Shown piece after piece: positions 9,588 through 17,508 of a stretch of 64,000 nt of DNA (within the stretch, counting starts at the first letter, position 1; every line of letters begins with the position of its first letter). Below the pieces are notes generated by a model. That model ran no database searches, had not been told where the DNA came from, and saw only the letters and a program-made list of their open reading frames with translations. The position numbers and the translations under genes were made by a program. This stretch comes from Maribacter sp. MJ134 (GTDB taxonomy: Bacteria > Bacteroidota > Bacteroidia > Flavobacteriales > Flavobacteriaceae), in NCBI RefSeq assembly GCF_003970695.1, contig NZ_CP034570.1:2976001-3040000 (forward strand), in the 5' to 3' direction.

Positions 9588-9623
9588 GATAAATAAGTTG
9601 TATGTGTTTTAATTTTTAAGAAA

Positions 9624-9654
9624 CATTGACCGCAACCAACCGTTACGGTCAATG
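9624..9654 (-). promoter_or_regulatory. Hairpin in the atpE-atpF spacer
   Basis: CATTGACCG (9624-9632) pairs perfectly with CGGTCAATG (9646-9654) around a 13-nt loop, in the 80-bp gap directly after atpE. On the coding strand it is followed by TTTCTTAAAAATT rather than a full T run. It could act as a partial terminator or as a 3' block to exonucleases, raising atpE transcript relative to the genes after it. The pairing is directly visible; the role is inferred. Confidence 0.5.
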
Positions 9655-9667
9655 AACTTTAGATTTG

Positions 9668-9859
9668 TTAGGATGCAAAAATTGCAGCGAAACCAATCCC
9701 TTCAATAAGTGCTGCTGCAATCAACATAGCTGTTTGAATCTTACCATAAGCTTCTGGCTGACGAGCGATAGCATCCATGGCAGAACCACCGATTCTACCA
9801 ATTCCCATACCTACTCCGATAACCGCTAAACCTGCACCTACAATTGCTGGAATTTCCAT
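9668..9859 (-). CDS. atpE: ATP synthase F0 subunit c
   Basis: A 63-residue hairpin of two membrane helices forming the rotor ring. Helix 1 contains the glycine-rich GVGMGIGRIGG, the polar loop is ARQPEAYGK, and helix 2 carries the ion-binding carboxylate Glu53 in LIEGIGF. The helix-1 glutamine and the ES motif found in sodium-coupled rings are absent, so proton coupling is more likely. The subunit is needed in about ten copies per complex, which fits the hairpin just downstream. Confidence 0.97.
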   Translation of the reverse strand: MEIPAIVGAGLAVIGVGMGIGRIGGSAMDAIARQPEAYGKIQTAMLIAAALIEGIGFAAIFAS

Positions 9860-9892
9860 AATATATCTAGTTTAAAAATTAAAAATTCAATT

Positions 9893-11026
9893 CTATAAAT
9901 GTGCCAACTCTGGCTCATCATCATGCCTATGGTCATGCTCTTCTGCAGCAAAACCAAAATACAAGGCCGATAGCATAGTGAAAATATATGCTTGTAATAC
10001 AGCCACTAATATTTCAATAAGCGATATTGCAAACGCCAACCCAAATGATAAGGGACTTCCTAACCAACTCTTGAAAATAAACATTAACCCTATTAAGCTC
10101 ATTAAAACGATATGTCCTGCCTGCATATTCGCATACAAACGTATCAACAAAGCAAATGGCTTAATGAAAATTCCTAAAACCTCAATTGGCACAAGGATAA
10201 TATAAATAAGGATTTTACCGTACCACGGCATGGTATCTCCTAATGGGTCAAAAATGTGCTTCCAATAATCTTTTGTTCCGGTTAGATTGGTCAATAAAAA
10301 TGTAATAAGAGCCAAAGCCACCGTCACGGCAATGTTTCCTGTGACGTTAACTCCTAGCGGAGTAAGTCCAAAAATGTTCAAGAACCATATAAAAAAGAAG
10401 ACGGTAAGTAAATAAGGCATGTACTTCGCATATTTCTTTTCACCAATATTTGGCTTGGCGATATCGTCCCTGATATAAATGACAATAGGTTCGAAGAACC
10501 TTCCGACACCCGTTGGTACACTGCCATTCTTTGCATAGGATTTTGCCAGACTTGTGAACAACCAAAACATTAATAAACACGTAATAAGTATCATTACCAC
10601 ACTCTTGGTTATAGAAAAATCTATTGGCTTTACGTTTGTTGGATGCTGATCTTCATCATACGTTATTGTACCGTCTGCATCTGTCTTATAAATTTTACTA
10701 TGATATAACTTATAGTAGTTGCCGTCTACCTCGGCGAGTGTTTCACCATGATGGAATTTTGATGAAGAGAAAACTTTAAGACCGTTATCCCATAGAATAA
10801 CGGGAAGCGGAGCACCAACATAGTGATGTTCGCCACTTTCATCGGTATAAGAATACAATGAAAAATCATGTGAATCCTGAAGGTGATGCTGAATATATTC
10901 CTTTATCTCCGTTTTTAGGTCCTGCTTTGGCTCATCGGTAGACCCTTTGGTCTCGAAGGCAAAAATATTGGAGCTAAGAAGTAAAGCTATGGCTACTAGA
11001 ACTTTGAAAAAAAATGTTTTTCGCAT
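9893..11026 (-). CDS. atpB: ATP synthase F0 subunit a, with signal peptide and periplasmic extension
   Basis: About 377 residues starting at ATG 11026 (MRKTFFFKVLVAIALLLSSN). Frames can be extended 50 residues upstream, but that stretch does not look like protein and overlaps the preceding gene. After the signal peptide comes an extension of about 120 residues with histidines (QHHLQDSHDFSLYSYTDE), typical of Bacteroidota a subunits. The channel domain follows, with the essential arginine in FALLIRLYANMQAGH. It starts 107 bp after the DUF6168-like gene and is followed by atpE after 33 bp. Confidence 0.95.
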   Translation of the reverse strand: MRKTFFFKVLVAIALLLSSNIFAFETKGSTDEPKQDLKTEIKEYIQHHLQDSHDFSLYSYTDESGEHHYVGAPLPVILWDNGLKVFSSSKFHHGETLAEVDGNYYKLYHSKIYKTDADGTITYDEDQHPTNVKPIDFSITKSVVMILITCLLMFWLFTSLAKSYAKNGSVPTGVGRFFEPIVIYIRDDIAKPNIGEKKYAKYMPYLLTVFFFIWFLNIFGLTPLGVNVTGNIAVTVALALITFLLTNLTGTKDYWKHIFDPLGDTMPWYGKILIYIILVPIEVLGIFIKPFALLIRLYANMQAGHIVLMSLIGLMFIFKSWLGSPLSFGLAFAISLIEILVAVLQAYIFTMLSALYFGFAAEEHDHRHDDEPELAHL

Positions 11027-11132
11027 ATTGCTCAAAATATCGGTCTCTAAAAATCGGTGCAAATGTACGTCATTATGGCAAAAAGAAAAAAGCAAATGAG
11101 ACTTTATTTGCAAGTAAGAAGTCAAGAACGCT

Positions 11133-11528
11133 TTAATCCATTTTTTTAAGCATTTTAGCCATAAAAACCGTCTCAATAATTAGGGATGCTGCATAGGGCA
11201 CGAAAAACGCGGAAAACTCCACTTTGTCCATAGTATCATCGGCACTATAAACGGGATAAAAAATAATGAAGAAAAATATGAACTTTAAAAAACTACCTCC
11301 CATAAACAAAAAGCCTATTTGATTCTTTAGCCGTTTTTGAAATATGTAGAGTAAAATGTAAATGGCCGCTGCTAAAAAGGCGTTTACCAAGTACGATTTC
11401 ACGATAAGATTACCGTATTTAAGTAATCCCATAGAGGCCCATACATACGTATGGATTAAAAAGGAAAGGGTCAAAAGGGCGCTTAGAAAGAGAAGAAATT
11501 GGACGATGGGGTATAGTCGCGTCTTCAA
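11133..11528 (-). CDS. Four-helix membrane protein upstream of atpB (DUF6168-like)
   Basis: A 131-residue, very hydrophobic protein with about four transmembrane segments (FLLFLSALLTLSFLIHTYVW, YLVNAFLAAAIYILLYIF, FIFFFIIFYPV and the C-terminal VPYAASLIIETVFMAKML). It resembles the flavobacterial DUF6168 family and occupies the position where atpI lies in other atp operons. The start is TTG at 11528, overlapping the TGA stop of atpZ (sequence TTGA); no ATG occurs until residue 33. A role in assembling the c ring or a in the membrane is possible from position, but not shown. Confidence 0.78.
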   Translation of the reverse strand: MKTRLYPIVQFLLFLSALLTLSFLIHTYVWASMGLLKYGNLIVKSYLVNAFLAAAIYILLYIFQKRLKNQIGFLFMGGSFLKFIFFFIIFYPVYSADDTMDKVEFSAFFVPYAASLIIETVFMAKMLKKMD

Positions 11529-11752
11529 TATTTTATATTTTTAAGTTGCTTCAGTACTACCCAAAGAGAAATTGCCACACCTAGAAGTGTGGCAATCGCT
11601 GTGCAAATTCGTTTTTCATTTCCGTAATATTCATCCAACCAAATACCTCCTTTGGCTGCCAAAAATATTATGGCTCCCATTTCAAAAGCAATACCGGACA
11701 GTACTGCGATATTTTTAAGGTTGTTTTTCTTAGGAAGCTTTTGCTGGTTCAT
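11525..11752 (-). CDS. atpZ: AtpZ/AtpI family protein
   Basis: A 75-residue protein with two membrane helices, AFEMGAIIFLAAKGGIWLDE and ATLLGVAISLWVVLKQL. The glycine and aspartate pattern GGIWLDEYYG is characteristic of AtpZ/AtpI proteins encoded at the head of atp operons, implicated in assembly of the c ring or in magnesium supply. Its start overlaps the bactofilin gene by 23 bp and its stop overlaps the next gene by 3 bp, so the three are likely translated together. Confidence 0.87.
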   Translation of the reverse strand: MNQQKLPKKNNLKNIAVLSGIAFEMGAIIFLAAKGGIWLDEYYGNEKRICTAIATLLGVAISLWVVLKQLKNIKY

Positions 11753-12176
11753 TTTTATTGCTAGAGTTACCGCTCATGGAAGACTTAAAGCTTCCAGAAG
11801 GTGAGCCTATACCTCCTTTACCTTTCATGCTACATGAAGCGTTGAAGGTGGCGCCAGGTTCTACAGCTAGCTTACTAACAGTTACGGTTCCTTCTATAAC
11901 AGCAGAAGATTTTAAAGAAAGTAGGTCAGAGACTAAAAGTTCACCGTTGAAACTTCCTTCAATATCTGCATTTACACATTCTACTTTTCCGTGGATATAG
12001 CCATCTTTACCGATGACCACTTTTCCAGAGGTCTTTACGTTACCGTCTAATTTGCCGTCTATCCTAAAATCTGCTTCGGAAACGATGTCTCCTTTTATTT
12101 TAGTGTTCTTTTCAATTCTATTGGGTTGTCCTCCTATTTCGTTCATAGCTCTAGGTTTTTGTTTATCTGAAAACAT
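11730..12176 (-). CDS. Bactofilin (polymer-forming cytoskeletal protein)
   Basis: A 148-residue protein with the right-handed beta-helix repeat of bactofilins: spaced glycines and hydrophobics in IKGDIVSEADFRIDGKLDGN, VKTSGKVVIGKDGYIHGKV and SSAVIEGTVTVSKLAVEPGA. Flexible N- and C-terminal tails rich in Ser, Gly and Asn flank the core. Bactofilins polymerise without nucleotide and scaffold cell shape or envelope machines. It lies 4 bp after the SprE/PorW-like gene and overlaps atpZ by 23 bp, tying a cytoskeletal gene to the ATP synthase operon. Confidence 0.93.
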   Translation of the reverse strand: MFSDKQKPRAMNEIGGQPNRIEKNTKIKGDIVSEADFRIDGKLDGNVKTSGKVVIGKDGYIHGKVECVNADIEGSFNGELLVSDLLSLKSSAVIEGTVTVSKLAVEPGATFNASCSMKGKGGIGSPSGSFKSSMSGNSSNKNEPAKAS

Positions 12177-12180
12177 GTGT

Positions 12181-14736
12181 TCATGGTTTTGGGGTTAAAA
12201 GTGTATTTCTGTAAGCTTCTAAATTTTTGTGTACTTGAATAATCTTGTAGTTATCAGATAAAATTACAAAATTCTCATCAGCCACCTTATAATCCTTATT
12301 GTTTTTTAATAGCTCTGCATAACCGAGCGCAAAGTCCTTGTTCTTAAAGCCATGCACAACTACAAATTGATCTTCCAAATTGTAAATATCCTTTGAAACG
12401 ATATTCTTATATCTTAAATCTGCTATCGATTTTTCTAAAATCTTCATTAATTTCAAGGCCTTCTCGTTATTACTTCTCTTGAAAGGGAAAATAACTTTCC
12501 AGTTGGCCGTACCCTTGGAGTCCGTTTCCGGAGAAAAGTCTTTCGGTTCTAACTTAGGAAGTTGTTCGGCTATCATTTGTTCCGCTTTTTTTCCTTCTGG
12601 ATTGTTGGGATACGTTAACGCAACATAGTTCAAGGCCTCCTTGAAATCCTCGAAACCTTGTAGCCTGCCTATTGCGTTGGCCTTTAGCATTTCAAACTTA
12701 GGCACGATGGGATCTCCGGTAAAACGATTGATGTTCTCCTCCGTAGCGGTAATGACCTTTAGAAAATCTTGCTGTTGGTATAGTTTGAACAGACCTTCAT
12801 AACGCTTTTCTGGGCTGTCCGACGCATCCGATAGTACCGCCTGTGGGTTTAATAGTATTTCTGCATATCTAGAGTCGCCATGGTTAGCGATAATGTCCGC
12901 CTTCATTTCTGCCTGCAAAGCACTACCCTCTTCCTCATAAATTTTATATAGGTTATACTTGGAAGGGAGGATCAAGCGTTCTTCCGGATTGGATGCCAGA
13001 ACGCTCTCCAACTTTCCAACGGCCAGAATATTCTCTTTGAATTTCTCTTTATAGATAAGTCCTAATTGGTAATTAGCAAAGTTTCGTTCTGCCCTAAGGC
13101 TATCTACAACAGCTATTTCCGTAGGCACTTTATCCATGTAATAGTCCAAAGAAAATTTTTCGTCCTCAGAAACCTCAGCCTCTGCAACCGGAACACCTGC
13201 AACGGTATTATCGTTAGTAGTGGTATTATTTGAAACTGTTTTGTTAGACCAACGCCAATCATCCGCTAGTTCCCGATTACCCCATTTATTCTTAAAATCG
13301 TTCTGTCCGTATCCTAAACTAGTGATGTTATAGAAGTAGAATTTCCCTTTGTTCTCCTTACCTCCTTTACTTTTAGAGAAAGCTGCGAAGCCTTCGGTAA
13401 TCTTATCCTTTTCTTTTTTCTGCGCGGCTTCCTTGGCTGCTTTTAATGCTGCAATATGGTCTTCAAAATAAGCTATTCTATCATCTATGGGCAATTCAAA
13501 AACTGTGATGACACTATCAGTGTATTGCACAATATCCTCATATTTTATAACGTCTTCCAGGTTGTCCAGTTTCTTCTTGATGGCCCTGTATTTTCTTGTG
13601 TTTTCGTCAAGATTGGTCAGCACGCTATCATAATACGCGCCCGCAATCTTATATTCATTCTGGTCAAAATTATAGGCCCCTAGGTTCTCATAGTTCAAGG
13701 CATTTAATTTAGGTTGGTTTTGAGTAGCTCGTAACGACTTATTGAAATAAACAATAGCCAGACTATCGGAACCTTGCTCCAAATGAAACTCGGCCACCTG
13801 TCTAAAAATCTTGTCTAAAAACGGTCTGTTTTCCCGGTTCTCTTCCAAATCGGTTAAGTATTCCAAAACCTCCAGTTGATTTTCAGCGGTAATCTCCGTA
13901 TTCCGTATTTTTTGGATTTCTGCATTGATCATATACACCCGCGGTGATTTCCTGTTCAGGTCAATAACCTTATCAAAAGCGTAGTTGGCACTATCCTTAT
14001 AGCCCAATTGATTGTAAAGCTGACCAATGATGTAATAGTACCTGCCCTTTTCCGGATTCTTCTTAGTGTAGTACGATGCTACTTTTAAATGCTGTATTGC
14101 CGTATCCGGAGCGTTGAGATTAATATAGGCCTGGGCCAACATGGAGCGGGCATCTGCATATTCTTGGTCTTTAAGTGTCTCGAACTTCTCCAGACGCTTT
14201 AGATTCTTAATGGCCAATTCCTCGTTCTGTAGGCGGATATTTACTTTCTCCCGCCAGATCGTGGCCTCGTTAAGTTTGTCGCTTTCCGTGTATTTTTTTA
14301 AAATATAATTAAACGATTCAAGCGCAGGGATATACCGTTCATCAAAATACCGTGCTTTTCCTAATAGCAGGAATGCCTCATCTGTCTGAGGGTTACGCTC
14401 ACGGTCTTTGATATCCATGCTATGGCGTTGTATGGCCTTTGTGGCTTTTTCCTCGGCAATGATGAAGTTGGGGTTATTGTCCTCCGAATCTAGTTTTACC
14501 TCACCGGAAACCTCTAGCCGTTCAATGGGCAGAATTTCCCAATAGTCGTCGCGATAGGTATCGTTAAGGGTGTTTCTACCTTCCTCAAAGGCAATATTAC
14601 CATTGTACAGCGTATTATATTTGGTGTTTAAAGCATGCCAATTTCTATTAAGAAAGGCGTCTTTTTTTGTGGAACAGCCACTAAAGAGCAGTGTCCCTAA
14701 AAGTACAGTGGATATGAATTGATGTTGAAGCTTCAA
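12181..14736 (-). CDS. porW: T9SS-associated TPR lipoprotein, SprE/PorW type
   Basis: An 851-residue lipoprotein with lipobox LLFSGC (Cys21), then FLNRNWHALNTKYNTLYNG, which is characteristic of the SprE/PorW family. Multiple tetratricopeptide-like repeats follow (for example AFLLLGKARYFDERYIPALE and KGRYYYIIGQLYNQLGYKDS). SprE in Flavobacterium johnsoniae and PorW in Porphyromonas gingivalis are required for type IX secretion and gliding. No ATG is available; TTG at 14736 gives a well-formed signal peptide. The same TTG falls inside a TAATTTTG sequence that resembles a -7 box, so either the start or that promoter match is misleading. The gene heads the bactofilin-atp run. Confidence 0.88.
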   Translation of the reverse strand: MKLQHQFISTVLLGTLLFSGCSTKKDAFLNRNWHALNTKYNTLYNGNIAFEEGRNTLNDTYRDDYWEILPIERLEVSGEVKLDSEDNNPNFIIAEEKATKAIQRHSMDIKDRERNPQTDEAFLLLGKARYFDERYIPALESFNYILKKYTESDKLNEATIWREKVNIRLQNEELAIKNLKRLEKFETLKDQEYADARSMLAQAYINLNAPDTAIQHLKVASYYTKKNPEKGRYYYIIGQLYNQLGYKDSANYAFDKVIDLNRKSPRVYMINAEIQKIRNTEITAENQLEVLEYLTDLEENRENRPFLDKIFRQVAEFHLEQGSDSLAIVYFNKSLRATQNQPKLNALNYENLGAYNFDQNEYKIAGAYYDSVLTNLDENTRKYRAIKKKLDNLEDVIKYEDIVQYTDSVITVFELPIDDRIAYFEDHIAALKAAKEAAQKKEKDKITEGFAAFSKSKGGKENKGKFYFYNITSLGYGQNDFKNKWGNRELADDWRWSNKTVSNNTTTNDNTVAGVPVAEAEVSEDEKFSLDYYMDKVPTEIAVVDSLRAERNFANYQLGLIYKEKFKENILAVGKLESVLASNPEERLILPSKYNLYKIYEEEGSALQAEMKADIIANHGDSRYAEILLNPQAVLSDASDSPEKRYEGLFKLYQQQDFLKVITATEENINRFTGDPIVPKFEMLKANAIGRLQGFEDFKEALNYVALTYPNNPEGKKAEQMIAEQLPKLEPKDFSPETDSKGTANWKVIFPFKRSNNEKALKLMKILEKSIADLRYKNIVSKDIYNLEDQFVVVHGFKNKDFALGYAELLKNNKDYKVADENFVILSDNYKIIQVHKNLEAYRNTLLTPKP

Positions 14737-15047
14737 AATTAAGTGTATACGTATGTATGGTTAACTTAAAAACGGCCATATTATTATGTAGTTCATCGAC
14801 AAAAGGATAAATTTCTTGCCATAGATTGGTTCTGGAAGATGCATTAAAACAAACTAATCGGTCTCTTAGTGATTTATTGAAGTGTTCAATTCACGTTGTA
14901 GGTTCAATTTATCGATGATTTTCACTGTAAAACGGCAATTTGATGATAGGAGCAATATTTGGGAAATTAAAAAACCGACTAGATAGTCGGTTTTACTATT
15001 TTTCTATCCTAATCGATGAAATACAGTTTCGAAACCTTCATATGGGA
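14737..15047. other. Intergenic region upstream of the SprE/PorW-like gene
   Basis: Apart from the terminator at 14971-14994, this 311-bp stretch has no open reading frame with coding character on either strand. It must hold the promoter of the SprE-bactofilin-atp run; a TAATTTTG match lies at 14734-14741 on the minus strand. Confidence 0.5.
14971..14994 (-). terminator. Intrinsic terminator after the ABC transporter genes
   Basis: AAAACCGACT (14971-14980) pairs with AGTCGGTTTT (14985-14994) over a 4-nt loop, and the minus strand continues into TTTAATTT. It lies 54 bp after the stop of the ATPase gene. Confidence 0.8.
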
Positions 15048-15743
15048 TTACCCGGCAAAAAATGCCTCTAATTCCTTTAAAGTTTCTGCAGAGGTCTGAA
15101 TATCTTTAACCACTTCTCCTTTGTTTAAAACAACGATGCGTTCACAGACTTCCGTAACATGAATTAAATCATGGCTGGAAACCAAAACAGTAACATTATC
15201 CTTTGCCGCAAGGTCTTTAATAATGCTTTTTAAGCGTATTTGGGTGGTGGGGTCCAAGTTTGCGAAAGGTTCATCTAAAATTACGACTTCAGGGTTTCCA
15301 ATAAAAGAGGCCACTATACCCGCCTTCTTCTGATTCCCTTTGGACAAATCTCTTAGATATTTCTTTTGTCCAAGTATTTCGCCGTGAAAAAAATCATCGA
15401 ACTGCGCCAGCAAGGCATCAACATCTGCCTTATTGGCTCCCCTAAGATCTCCGATAAAATAAAAATATTCTTCCGGGGTTAAATATCCGATTAAGAATGT
15501 TTCATCAATAAAGGAGGAGGTAAATGGTTTCCAGTCCTCACTAGTGTTTACCTGTACCTCGTTATTTAATATATGTCCCGATGTTGGCTGAATTAAATCC
15601 AGAAGCAAACTAAAAAAAGTAGTCTTACCGGCACCATTGTTTCCGACAAGGCCAAAACTTTGACCCTTTGGAATTTCTAGATGATCAATGTTTAGAACAG
15701 TCTGTTTCCCGTACTTTTTTGTTAAGTTTTCTGTTGTTATCAT
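15048..15743 (-). CDS. ABC transporter ATP-binding protein
   Basis: A 231-residue ATPase. Walker A is GNNGAGKTT (residues 34-42), the Q-loop region follows near SFIDETFLIGY, the signature is LSKGNQKKAG (a variant of LSGGQ common in this branch), Walker B is VVILDEPFANLD, and the switch histidine lies in VSSHDLIHV. It powers the DUF5687 permease encoded just before it. Between the two genes is a 63-bp array of the 7-bp unit GTCTCTT. The transported substrate is unknown. A terminator follows at 14971-14994. Confidence 0.93.
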   Translation of the reverse strand: MITTENLTKKYGKQTVLNIDHLEIPKGQSFGLVGNNGAGKTTFFSLLLDLIQPTSGHILNNEVQVNTSEDWKPFTSSFIDETFLIGYLTPEEYFYFIGDLRGANKADVDALLAQFDDFFHGEILGQKKYLRDLSKGNQKKAGIVASFIGNPEVVILDEPFANLDPTTQIRLKSIIKDLAAKDNVTVLVSSHDLIHVTEVCERIVVLNKGEVVKDIQTSAETLKELEAFFAG

Positions 15744-15832
15744 AAAGTCATTAGTTTTTGCATGCTTGTTATCCGTTGTAGGGTTATGCTTGTTCTATCG
15801 TATTTAAGTGGTTAGCCAATGGCCGACCTGCT

Positions 15833-15895
15833 GTCTCTTGTCTCTTGTCTCTTGTCTCTTGTCTCTTGTCTCTTGTCTCTTGTCTCTTGTCTCTT
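15833..15895. repeat. Tandem array of nine GTCTCTT units
   Basis: Nine exact copies of a 7-bp unit (GTCTCTT on plus, AAGAGAC on minus) fill 63 bp. The array ends 4 bp after the stop of the DUF5687 permease gene and lies about 90 bp before the ATPase start, inside the presumed operon. Perfect identity means recent or ongoing slippage. Copy number would change the intercistronic distance, and the unit length is not a multiple of three. Confidence 0.95.
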
Positions 15896-15899
15896 AAAA

Positions 15900-17369
15900 T
15901 CAACTAGCTTTCTCTTTAAATCCGGCAATCATCCCGTACTTCTTTTTTCTATACTGCTCTGTCACCAAATTCAATAAATAGTTCTTCATGGCAAAACCAA
16001 TAATACCCAGTACGGATAAAACAATCACCGCGGCCTCAAAGGAAATAACATAATAAAAAATAGAAAATAGTACTATAGGAACTACTAAAACTGGGAGCAT
16101 CACCAAAAACTGCGTTGCACTGGTGCCCTGCATATTCCCGAACGGACTCTGATCCAATTCGATGCGCTTTTTGTTAAAGGAGCCAAAAAATAAAATGGCC
16201 GGTATATTTACTCCGAGATTGTACAATGCGCAGGCCAAGTTAATAGCCAGAGCCTCCCAACCAAAGTAAACGTAGGGTATGGTAAGTAAGAACATAACCA
16301 CCACACTAACGGAAATCAACATTGCTTTAGACTCCAAATATTTTCGTAATGGAATATTTTGAGACATCATCATGGAATAATAACTGCTGTCCCACGCTGG
16401 AATGAACTGCCCAAAATTACTAAGGAAAATACCGGTCATAAATACGCCTAAAAATGCCTTCATAGGCATCATATCCGAATAAATATCCTGTGTGTAGAAT
16501 ATGAGCCCGTAAAAAACAAAGAGCAAGGAGATGAACACTTGTGATTTTGTTCTTTTATTTCTCCATATCATCTTTAAATCTAACTGCAAAAAGGTGCCCA
16601 ACTCCCCAAACTTTTTAGTCCAAGCCAAATCGCTTGTGTTGGCTACCGTACTTTTAGCCTTTAAACTGGCATCCAAATATATTTTAGTGTTTAAAAATTT
16701 AAAATTGATGTAATAGATGAGTACCGCTAATAACACAGGTACCAATACGGTCAGAGGATACGCATACAAAGCATGAAAAATAGGCCCAAAAAATGCTTTA
16801 ATTGAAAATATCTGAAAATAGTCTAAGGCATAACCAACGGCCAAAGCACCTACGATAACTATAAGGGCTTTATCATTCTTATTGATTAATAGGTTAATGT
16901 AGTTAACGCACAATACAATAGCCATAATGGCAATAACCCATAGGATCACATTCAAGGCGGGATATCCTTGAATGAGCAAAACAATGGCGAAAGGCACAAA
17001 AAAGAAAAGGGATAATAGATTATAAATAGAGGCCCCTGACCGTCCTAGAATATAATGCGCTATAGAACTTTTCTTAACCGGCGTTGTTAAAAAGGGTTTA
17101 ATGTCCATCACCGGTAATTTTTGCATGAAATAACGCAGAAAAAGCTCAATAAGAATCCAGTAGATAAAATATTGGCTTATCATCCACATCGGGTTCTGAT
17201 CCGGAAATATTTTACGTAGAATAAAATACATTCCTCCGCCGGCACCAATGAGATAAAGAAGCATGATAAAGCCAAAAAAGCCCATTACTATTTTTAAGCC
17301 AAGGCTCTTCCCGAAATTGGAAGAACGAAAAAATGACTTCCATTGTAATGCAGCAAATTTTTTAAACAT
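15900..17369 (-). CDS. DUF5687 ABC transporter permease
   Basis: A 489-residue protein with roughly 12 transmembrane segments, matching the DUF5687 permeases of Bacteroidota: N-terminal FAALQWKSFFRSSNFGKSLG, a cytoplasmic segment KKFGELGTFLQLDLKMIWRN in the middle, and a positively charged C-terminal tail. It pairs with the ATPase gene at 15048 to form an ABC transporter, likely an exporter given its membrane-only form. Its start diverges from the reductase gene, 139 bp apart. Confidence 0.85.
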   Translation of the reverse strand: MFKKFAALQWKSFFRSSNFGKSLGLKIVMGFFGFIMLLYLIGAGGGMYFILRKIFPDQNPMWMISQYFIYWILIELFLRYFMQKLPVMDIKPFLTTPVKKSSIAHYILGRSGASIYNLLSLFFFVPFAIVLLIQGYPALNVILWVIAIMAIVLCVNYINLLINKNDKALIVIVGALAVGYALDYFQIFSIKAFFGPIFHALYAYPLTVLVPVLLAVLIYYINFKFLNTKIYLDASLKAKSTVANTSDLAWTKKFGELGTFLQLDLKMIWRNKRTKSQVFISLLFVFYGLIFYTQDIYSDMMPMKAFLGVFMTGIFLSNFGQFIPAWDSSYYSMMMSQNIPLRKYLESKAMLISVSVVVMFLLTIPYVYFGWEALAINLACALYNLGVNIPAILFFGSFNKKRIELDQSPFGNMQGTSATQFLVMLPVLVVPIVLFSIFYYVISFEAAVIVLSVLGIIGFAMKNYLLNLVTEQYRKKKYGMIAGFKEKAS

Positions 17370-17475
17370 AAAGGTTGGTTTATGATGTTCTGTTCATTGG
17401 TAATAGAAAAATGAATTTTGTTACAAGGAAGTCAATTTTTTTCAAAATGCAATTTTTTATCGCTCTTCCAATTCG

Positions 17476-17483
17476 TAATTTTG
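17476..17483 (+). promoter_or_regulatory. Bacteroidota -7 box for the reductase gene
   Basis: TAATTTTG matches the -7 consensus TAnnTTTG exactly and lies 25 bp before the start codon, which predicts transcription starting near 17489. A T-rich stretch around 17450 occupies the -33 position without a clear TTTG. Confidence 0.45.
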
Positions 17484-17508
17484 CCTTCCACTGAAAGAAG
17501 AACAGATT

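Noticed and set aside
9893-11176. Fifty-residue N-terminal extension of AtpB
   Set aside because: It precedes a clear signal peptide at 11026, has no family match and overlaps the preceding gene.
14734-14741. TAATTTTG as the -7 promoter box of the SprE/PorW-like gene
   Set aside because: It overlaps the only usable start codon (TTG); a transcript from it would lack that start, so it was not listed as a promoter.
14855-14870. ATCGGTCT as a third TetR operator
   Set aside because: Only one half-site is present, without the matching ACCGACC arm at the required spacing.
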